Positions 1 through 4,477 of a stretch of DNA of 8,980 nt are shown one piece after another. The notes under the pieces are model-generated. The model saw nothing but the letters and a program-made list of their open reading frames with translations, did no database searches and was not told the DNA's origin. Source of the DNA: 13-1-40CM-70-15 sp964641215 (GTDB lineage Bacteria > Gemmatimonadota > Gemmatimonadetes > Gemmatimonadales > GWC2-71-9); assembly GCA_964641215.1 (NCBI GenBank), contig CAZXKD010000118.1, positions 1-8,980 of the forward strand, read 5' to 3'. The position numbers were made by a program, and so were the translations under genes. Position 1 is the stretch's first letter, and every line of letters begins with the position of its first letter.

Positions 1-1
1 C

Positions 2-1024
2 GCGGCCGGCGCGGGCCGCACGCGCGGCCGCGACGATCCGCTCAGCCTCGCCCGCGACTACCTGAGCAAGGGCCTGCTCGACCTCGCGACCGCCGAGGCG
101 GTGCGCGCGGTGCAGCGCGGCGCCGACCGCGCCGAAGCGGCGACTCTGCTGGGAGACATTTACGCCAAGCGGGGCCTGCACGGCGAAGCGCTGGAGCGCT
201 ACCACGAGGCGCGCACGCACGACGCCTCCCGTCCCGATGCCCGGCTCGGCGAGGTGAAAGCCCTGCTGGCACTGAGCCGCTCCGGGGAGGCGCGCGGGCT
301 CGCCGAGGAGCTGCTCACGCTCGCCCCGGAGGACGTCGAGGCGTTGGTGGCGGCGGCCAAAGCCCGGGCCGTAACGGGGGACGCGGCCGGCGCGCTGACC
401 GCGCTGCAGCTGGCGCAGACGCGCGCCCCCGGTCGCGCGGACCTCCACAAGCTGCAAGGCGACGTCGCGCTCCGCATCGGCAACCGCGGCGACGCTCTGG
501 TCGCCTACCGGGCGGCGCTGGAGCTCGACCCGCGCTTCGTCCAGGTCTGGGTGGACCTGGGCCGGCTGCACGAACTGAAGGAAGAGTGGCTCGACGCACA
601 ACGCGCCTACGAAGCAGCGCTGGAGGCGCTGCCGACGTTTCACGAGGCTGCCCTGGCCCTGGCGGACCTGCTGCGGCGCACCGGCAGCGTGCGCCCTGCG
701 ATCACCCGGCTCGCCGACCTGCTGGAGCAGGACCCCTACGATCTGGAGGCGCTGCTGCTGCTGGGGCGCGCATTGCTCGATGAGAAGCGCGCCGAGGCGG
801 CGCTGGAGGCGTTTCGCCGCATCTGCAAATTCGATCCCGAACACATGGGCGCGCTGTTTCACGCCGGCGTGGCGCTGGCGCGCCTGCACCGCTACGGCGA
901 GGCGGTGGAAGCCTGGGAAAAAGTGACGCGGCTCGATCCCGCGAGTCCGTTCGCCCAGCGCGCGCGGCTGCACGCGCGCACCGCGCTCGACCTCCAGCAC
1001 ATCTTCGCGTCGGACGCGGCGTAG
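2..1024 (+). CDS. TPR-repeat protein, 5' end missing
   Basis: The reading frame is open from base 2 to the TAG at 1022-1024, so the gene starts upstream of the window. A GTG at 101 lies inside a repeat and is not a credible start. The protein is almost wholly tetratricopeptide repeats: nine consecutive units of exactly 34 residues, without a gap, run from about base 29 to 946. They show the usual spacing of small and aromatic residues (LGDIYAKRGLHGEALERY; LDPRFVQVWVDLGRL) and an A/LDP at most unit ends. A short non-repeat tail (about 25 residues) ends in FASDAA. TPR arrays are protein-docking surfaces, usually cytoplasmic. No signal peptide, membrane segment or catalytic motif is visible in this part, but the missing N-terminus could carry one. 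It lies 24 bases upstream of the DUF4388 gene on the same strand and is probably part of the same cluster. The partner is unknown. Confidence 0.85.
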   Translation, partial: AAGAGRTRGRDDPLSLARDYLSKGLLDLATAEAVRAVQRGADRAEAATLLGDIYAKRGLHGEALERYHEARTHDASRPDARLGEVKALLALSRSGEARGLAEELLTLAPEDVEALVAAAKARAVTGDAAGALTALQLAQTRAPGRADLHKLQGDVALRIGNRGDALVAYRAALELDPRFVQVWVDLGRLHELKEEWLDAQRAYEAALEALPTFHEAALALADLLRRTGSVRPAITRLADLLEQDPYDLEALLLLGRALLDEKRAEAALEAFRRICKFDPEHMGALFHAGVALARLHRYGEAVEAWEKVTRLDPASPFAQRARLHARTALDLQHIFASDAA

Positions 1025-1032
1025 CGCTCCCG

Positions 1033-1043
1033 CCCCCCCCCCC
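1033..1043 (+). repeat. 11-C homopolymer in the only intergenic gap
   Basis: The 24-base gap between the TPR gene (stop 1022-1024) and the DUF4388 gene (ATG 1049) contains an uninterrupted run of 11 C followed by TTCCC and the start codon. It occupies the place where a Shine-Dalgarno sequence would be expected, and no purine-rich site is present. It may be a real slippage-prone tract or a homopolymer sequencing error; the sequence alone cannot tell. Confidence 0.8.
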
Positions 1044-1048
1044 TTCCC

Positions 1049-2245
1049 ATGGCGATCGAAGGCCCGCTCCGCGAGCTTGGCATCCACGACGTCTTCCAGC
1101 TCCTCGACCTGAGCCGGAAGACGGGGGTGCTCCGGGTCACCTCCGAGTTGCGGCACAACGCGGGCACGATCTACTTCGAGGACGGGGCCATCGTGTACGC
1201 CGAGATCCGCAGCAACCCGCATCCCCTGGGCAGCCTGCTGCTCCGGACCGGCCGCGTCAATGACGTGGACTTGGAGCGCGCCCGGGACATGCAGGTGCGC
1301 GGCGGCGACCAGCGGCGGCTGGGTGAGATCCTCGTCGAACTCGGCGTCGTCACGCCGCGCGAGCTGCAGCGCCAGGTGCGGTTCCAGATCGAAGAGGTCG
1401 TTTTCGAAGTGATGGGGTGGCGCGAGGGCTACTTCTCGTTCACCGAAGGGGCCCTGACCGAGGTGCCCGCGGAATCGACGGTGCGGATCCCCACCGAGGC
1501 GTTGTTGATGGAAGGGGCGCGCCGCATCGACGAGTGGGCGCGGATCGAGAAGCGCCTCCCCCACCTCGGCGTCGTGCCCGCATTCGCCCCGGCGCAGCCA
1601 GGCTCCGAAGGGGACGTCGACCTGTTGCCGCCGGAATGGGAGGTGTTGGCTCTGATCGACGGCCAGCGGGACGTGCGGGCGGTCGCCGCGGCGTTGGGAC
1701 GCTCGGACTTCGACGTCGCCAAGACACTGTTCGGCCTGGAGAGCGCCGGGCTCGTGGTGCTCACCGATCCCGGAACCCAGTCTCGCGGCCGCGACGGCGG
1801 CGGTGGGACCGGCATCGGGGGGGCGGGGGCGGTGTCGCCCGCCGCCGAGGCGGCGGCCTTCGTCGCGCAGGCCGAGAACGCCCTGCGCCAGCGGGATGTC
1901 CTGACGGCCGGAGCGGCGGCGGAGCATGCCGCCACGCTGCAGCCGCACGATCCCACGATCCAGCTGTTGCTCGGCCGCATCCACCTGATCGGCGGCCGGT
2001 CGGCGGAGGCCGTCGAGGAGCTGCGCCGCGCGCTGCGGCTCGACCCCCTCCTCCCCGCCGCCTACCGGTACCTCGGGTATGCGCTGGTGGCGGGGGGCCG
2101 GTTCGTCGAGGCCGTGGAGCAGTGGGACCAGTGGGAGCGACTCGCGCCCCGGGTCGAGGAAGAGCTCGCCCAGCTCGAAGAGGTGCGGCGCGCCAAGGGC
2201 GCGGCTCAGGTCCTGGCCGGCGGCGCATCGGGGATCCATGGCTGA
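1049..2245 (+). CDS. DUF4388 (PATAN-like) protein with winged helix and TPRs
   Basis: The 398-residue protein opens with MAIEGPLRELGIHDVFQLL, a typical DUF4388/PATAN N-terminus, and the fold continues through TIYFEDGAIVYAEI (40-53) to about residue 175, including LLMEGARRIDEW (152-163). Residues 59-82 and 90-113 form two MshEN-like 24-residue repeats (see separate entry). Residues 190-238 look like a winged-helix segment (LPPEWEVLALIDGQRDV). A glycine-rich linker (about 246-260) leads to three TPRs at about 265-301, 302-335 and 336-369. PATAN domains were named from cyanobacterial PatA and occur in response regulators acting on phototaxis and type IV pili, so an adaptor or output role is plausible; no enzyme motif is seen. 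The ATG at 1049 gives the full domain, although it lacks a Shine-Dalgarno site. The protein is a paralogue of the one at 6438-8054 over its first 235 or so residues. Confidence 0.88.
   Translation: MAIEGPLRELGIHDVFQLLDLSRKTGVLRVTSELRHNAGTIYFEDGAIVYAEIRSNPHPLGSLLLRTGRVNDVDLERARDMQVRGGDQRRLGEILVELGVVTPRELQRQVRFQIEEVVFEVMGWREGYFSFTEGALTEVPAESTVRIPTEALLMEGARRIDEWARIEKRLPHLGVVPAFAPAQPGSEGDVDLLPPEWEVLALIDGQRDVRAVAAALGRSDFDVAKTLFGLESAGLVVLTDPGTQSRGRDGGGGTGIGGAGAVSPAAEAAAFVAQAENALRQRDVLTAGAAAEHAATLQPHDPTIQLLLGRIHLIGGRSAEAVEELRRALRLDPLLPAAYRYLGYALVAGGRFVEAVEQWDQWERLAPRVEEELAQLEEVRRAKGAAQVLAGGASGIHG
1223..1387 (+). other. Two MshEN-like 24-residue repeats within the DUF4388 protein
   Basis: Residues 59-82 and 90-113 of the protein starting at 1049 fit the MshEN motif RLGxx(LVI)(LVI)xxG(LVI)(LVI)xxxxLxxx(LVI)xxQ. 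The second repeat fits every position (R90, L91, G92, L95, V96, G99, V100, V101, L106, V110, Q113). The first has L60, G61, L64, L65, G68, V70, L75 and Q82, but Pro replaces the first Arg and Arg occupies positions 11 and 21. The spacer is 7 residues; the described MshEN spacer is 5. MshEN repeats bind cyclic-di-GMP in some pilus and type II secretion ATPases. Binding here is inferred from the motif only. Confidence 0.5.
1805..1832 (+). other. G-rich tract encoding the Gly-rich linker
   Basis: G runs of 3, 7, 5 and 2 bases (1805-1807, 1817-1823, 1825-1829, 1831-1832) lie in the codons of the glycine-rich linker of the DUF4388 protein. It could form a G-quadruplex on the coding strand, but the simplest explanation is GGN glycine codons in a GC-rich genome. 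Confidence 0.4.
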
Positions 2246-3056
2246 CGAAGTCAGGACGCTGTCGTCGCAGCTGGCACAGGACCCACAGAGCCTCGTGTTC
2301 CTCCGGCTCGGAGACTTGCTCCGTCAGAGGCGGCAGTTCGACGCGGCGGCCCGGGTGGCCGTGCTCGGCCTGGAGCGTCACCCACACTTGGCGGACGCGC
2401 ACGACCTGTACGCGCGCATTTTGGCCGACCGGCACGACTATGAGCACGCCTTCGACGAATGGGACATGACCTTGCGGATCGCCCCCGAGCATACCGGTGC
2501 CCTGAAGGGCCTGGCCTTCTTGTATTTCAAAGTCGGCGACCTCGCCCAGGCGGAGGCCCACCTGCGCGCCGCTCAGCGCTACGCTCCGGACGACGCGTCA
2601 GTCGACCAGGCGCTGGCGATGGTGCGCGGCGGTGTCCCTGCGCGCGCGCCGGCGGCGCCCGCCTCTGCCGAGGCCGTCGTCCCCCCCCCGGTGGAGGAGG
2701 CGCGTATCTTCGCCGGGCTCGAAGGCGCGGAGGAGGGTCTCCTGCTCCTCGACGGGGCGGGGCTGGTGCTCGGTGGCGCGCTCCGCTCGCCCGCCGGCGC
2801 GGACGTGACCGACGTGGTGGCCGCCTACCTCGCGGGCGTCTCGCAGGAGGCTACCCGCACGGCGAGATTGCTCGGCCTGGGCCCGTGGCGCGGCCTCTCG
2901 GCCGAGGGACGGCTCGGCCATGTGCACCTCACGCCGCCCACGGCGGACTCCCTGCTCCTGGTCGTGCGCGACCGCGGCGTGCCCCTGGGACGACTCACGA
3001 TCCTGGCGCAGCGCGTCGCGCAAGCCGCGCGCCACTGGCTGGAGCGGCAGGCGTGA
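2238..3056 (+). CDS. TPR-roadblock/LC7 fusion protein
   Basis: Starting at ATG 2238, which overlaps the previous gene by 8 bases and has GGGGA (2230-2234) just upstream, the product is 272 residues. The frame is open further 5', but that part is an Arg/Ser-rich shadow of the upstream gene. Residues 1-125 hold about three TPRs (FLRLGDLLRQRRQFDAA; AHDLYARILADRHDYEHAF; ALKGLAFLYFKVGDLAQA). A Pro/Ala linker (133-153) includes a 9-C run coding for prolines. Residues 158-268 look like a roadblock/LC7 domain: a strand ending at LLLLDGAGLVLGG, an Ala-rich helix, a strand ending at LGHVHLTPPTADSLLLVV, then PLGRLTILAQRVAQAARHWL. Roadblock proteins dimerise and bind Ras-like GTPases, so MglA encoded four genes on, or the two other roadblock proteins, are likely partners. 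The TPRs would tether this domain to another protein. The roadblock call is by pattern and less certain than the TPR call. Confidence 0.8.
   Translation: MADEVRTLSSQLAQDPQSLVFLRLGDLLRQRRQFDAAARVAVLGLERHPHLADAHDLYARILADRHDYEHAFDEWDMTLRIAPEHTGALKGLAFLYFKVGDLAQAEAHLRAAQRYAPDDASVDQALAMVRGGVPARAPAAPASAEAVVPPPVEEARIFAGLEGAEEGLLLLDGAGLVLGGALRSPAGADVTDVVAAYLAGVSQEATRTARLLGLGPWRGLSAEGRLGHVHLTPPTADSLLLVVRDRGVPLGRLTILAQRVAQAARHWLERQA
2681..2689 (+). repeat. 9-C run inside the TPR-roadblock linker
   Basis: Nine consecutive C residues code for prolines at the junction between the Ala/Pro linker and the roadblock domain. The frame is intact as given. A one-base change would separate the TPRs from the roadblock domain, so the run is a possible slippage site. 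Confidence 0.6.
3041..3044 (+). promoter_or_regulatory. Ribosome binding site GGAG for GTG 3053
   Basis: GGAG lies 8 bases before the GTG at 3053, inside the 3' end of the TPR-roadblock gene. It supports the GTG, rather than any upstream in-frame codon, as the start of the 117-residue roadblock protein. Confidence 0.6.
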
Positions 3057-3406
3057 CCACGGCCGGCTACACCCAGGCGCTGGATCTCGTCACCAGGGTC
3101 CGGGGCGTGCGCGGCGCAATGGTGGTGGCCGGCGACGATGGGCTCGTCGTGGCCGAGCAGCTGGTGGAAGGGATCCGCGGGACGGCGGTCGCGGCCCTGG
3201 CCGCCAACCTGGCGAACCGATTGGGCAAGGCGATGGAAGCGGCGGGTGTCGGCGTGAGCCTGTTCTGGCATCTGCAATGCGACCAGGGCGCGCTGTTGGT
3301 CGTCCCCGCCGCCTCGGGGGTGCTGCTCGTGGCCGTCGCCGCGGAGGATGTGAATATCGGGCTGGTGCGCTTGGAGCTGCTGCGGGCCGCGGAGGCCGTC
3401 GGATGA
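3053..3406 (+). CDS. Short roadblock/LC7 protein
   Basis: The start is GTG 3053, overlapping the previous stop codon by four bases (GTGA). The same frame is open far upstream, but that stretch is a Gly/Arg-rich shadow. The 117-residue product is a single roadblock/LC7 domain: N-terminal helix (ALDLVTRV), strand-turn GAMVVAGDDGLVVAEQ (21-36), long Ala-rich helix (45-64), strands around VSLFWHLQCDQGALLVVPA and VLLVAVAAEDVNIGLVRLEL. This is the usual size for a stand-alone roadblock protein. Such proteins form homo- or heterodimers and regulate or scaffold small GTPases of the MglA type. It lies directly before the MglB-like gene. By position and size it might pair with that protein, as MglC does with MglB in Myxococcus, but the sequence does not establish that it is MglC. 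Confidence 0.87.
   Translation: MTTAGYTQALDLVTRVRGVRGAMVVAGDDGLVVAEQLVEGIRGTAVAALAANLANRLGKAMEAAGVGVSLFWHLQCDQGALLVVPAASGVLLVAVAAEDVNIGLVRLELLRAAEAVG
3391..3395 (+). promoter_or_regulatory. Ribosome binding site GGAGG for ATG 3403
   Basis: A strong Shine-Dalgarno core, GGAGG, stands 7 bases before the ATG at 3403 and fixes the start of the MglB-like protein. It lies within the coding region of the upstream roadblock gene. Confidence 0.75.
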
Positions 3407-3873
3407 CCGTCCACGCCGTCGAGACCTGGACGTCGGAGCCCCTCACCACCTACGTGCAGGAGGCGGGGGCCCGGCTGGTGTTGCTGATGACGCCGGCGGG
3501 GCAGGTGCTCGCGCAGTTCGGCTTCGCGCGAGCCGTGGACGTGATGTCGGCGGCAGCCCTCGGCGCGGCGATTATGGCCACGACCACCGAGCTCGCCCGC
3601 CAGCTCGGCCGGCCACCGTTCGGCGCGCTGAACCACCAGGGCCACCGCCACGGGATCTTCCTGTCCGGCCTCACCACCGGTCGTGGCCCGCTCGTCGCGC
3701 TCGTCGTGTACGACCTCGACGTTTCGTCTCTCGGGCTGGTGCAGTTATTCTTTGAGCAACTGGCGACCGACCTGCGCGCGGCGAGCCCCAAAGCCGGCGT
3801 CCCCAAACAGGTGCTGGCGGCCGACTTCGAGCGCGAGCTCAACGAGAGCTTGAGCGCGCTCTTCGGGAGATAG
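3403..3873 (+). CDS. mglB: MglB-like roadblock GTPase regulator
   Basis: The ATG at 3403 overlaps the preceding TGA by four bases (ATGA). The 156-residue product matches MglB in length and order of elements: helix TYVQEAGARLVLLMTPAG (16-33), Ala-rich dimer helix with FGFARAVDVMSAAALGAA (39-56), FGALNHQGHRHGIFLSGL (73-90, the F..xxHQG motif seen in Thermus MglB), strand ALVVYD (99-104), LGLVQLFFEQL (110-120), and an amphipathic tail DFERELNESLSALFGR (141-156). In Myxococcus and Thermus, MglB dimers act as GTPase-activating protein for MglA, with the C-terminal helix also contacting MglA; the tail here could do the same. It sits directly before mglA, the classic mglBA order, with only 4 bases between. 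Assignment as MglB rather than a generic roadblock protein rests on position, length, HQG and tail. Confidence 0.82.
   Translation: MTVHAVETWTSEPLTTYVQEAGARLVLLMTPAGQVLAQFGFARAVDVMSAAALGAAIMATTTELARQLGRPPFGALNHQGHRHGIFLSGLTTGRGPLVALVVYDLDVSSLGLVQLFFEQLATDLRAASPKAGVPKQVLAADFERELNESLSALFGR
3865..3869 (+). promoter_or_regulatory. Ribosome binding site GGGAG for GTG 3878
   Basis: GGGAG precedes the GTG at 3878 by 8 bases and overlaps the last codons of the mglB-like gene. It supports GTG 3878 as the mglA start, giving the family N-terminus MSLVNFTTREITCKIVYYG. Confidence 0.65.
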
Positions 3874-3877
3874 TGCC

Positions 3878-4477
3878 GTGTCCCTGGTCAACTTCACGAC
3901 ACGTGAAATCACCTGTAAGATCGTCTACTACGGCCCGGGCCGGTCGGGGAAGACCACGAATCTGCATTACGTCTTCGGTCGCGTCCCCGAGGCCCGCCGC
4001 GGCCGCATGGTCTCCCTCGCCACGCAGACCGACCGCACGCTGTTCTTCGACTTCCTGCCCATCGATCTCGGGCAAATTTCGGGCTTCACGACGCGCTTCC
4101 AGCTCTATACCGTGCCCGGGCAGGTCTACTACAATGCCACCCGGCGGCTCGTGCTGCAGGGGGCCGACGGCGTCGTGTTCGTCGCCGACAGCCAGGCGCG
4201 CCAGCTCGACGAGAACCTGGAGAGCCTGCAGAACCTGCAGGCCAACCTGCTCGAGCTGGGCGTGGACATCCGCGCCGTGCCCCTGGTGCTGCAGTTCAAC
4301 AAGCAGGACCTGCCACGCGAGCTGATCCTCACGCCGGCCGACCTGGACGACGCGCTCAATTTCCGCGGCGTGCCGAGCTTCCCGGGCGACGCGTTGCACG
4401 GGGTCGGGGTCTTCGAGACGTTGAAGGGGATCTCCGAGCTCGTGCTGAAGCGGCTGGCCCAGGGGACCACCGCGTGA
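3878..4477 (+). CDS. mglA: MglA-family Ras-like GTPase
   Basis: The 199-residue product has the full MglA signature and length. The P-loop GPGRSGKTT is at residues 19-27. The switch-I region MVSLATQTDRTLFFDFLP (44-61) includes Arg53, and the switch-II motif TVPGQ (78-82) replaces the DxxG of Ras and carries Gln82. NKQD (141-144) confers guanine specificity. Arg53 and Gln82 are the residues used for GTP hydrolysis in Thermus MglA, so this protein should be an active switch. In Myxococcus, MglA-GTP marks the leading pole and directs type IV pili and gliding machinery. It starts at GTG 3878, 4 bases after the mglB stop and with a good ribosome binding site; its stop overlaps the next start. No membrane segment or lipidation site is seen. 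This is the best-supported call in the window. Confidence 0.97.
   Translation: MSLVNFTTREITCKIVYYGPGRSGKTTNLHYVFGRVPEARRGRMVSLATQTDRTLFFDFLPIDLGQISGFTTRFQLYTVPGQVYYNATRRLVLQGADGVVFVADSQARQLDENLESLQNLQANLLELGVDIRAVPLVLQFNKQDLPRELILTPADLDDALNFRGVPSFPGDALHGVGVFETLKGISELVLKRLAQGTTA
4461..4466 (+). promoter_or_regulatory. Ribosome binding site AGGGGA for GTG 4474
   Basis: AGGGGA lies 7 bases before GTG 4474 within the end of mglA, supporting this start and coupling of the AAA+ gene to mglA translation. Confidence 0.6.

Noticed and set aside
101..103. GTG as start of the first TPR protein
   Set aside because: The frame continues upstream to the window edge with sequence that completes a ninth 34-residue TPR unit, so the gene is truncated by the window rather than starting here.
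1025..1048. Promoter or terminator in the 24-base gap
   Set aside because: No -10/-35 elements, inverted repeat or T-run is visible; the gap is mainly a C run.
1797..1832. G-quadruplex regulatory element
   Set aside because: The G runs are explained by glycine codons of a linker, and there is no sign of a regulatory position such as a leader or junction.
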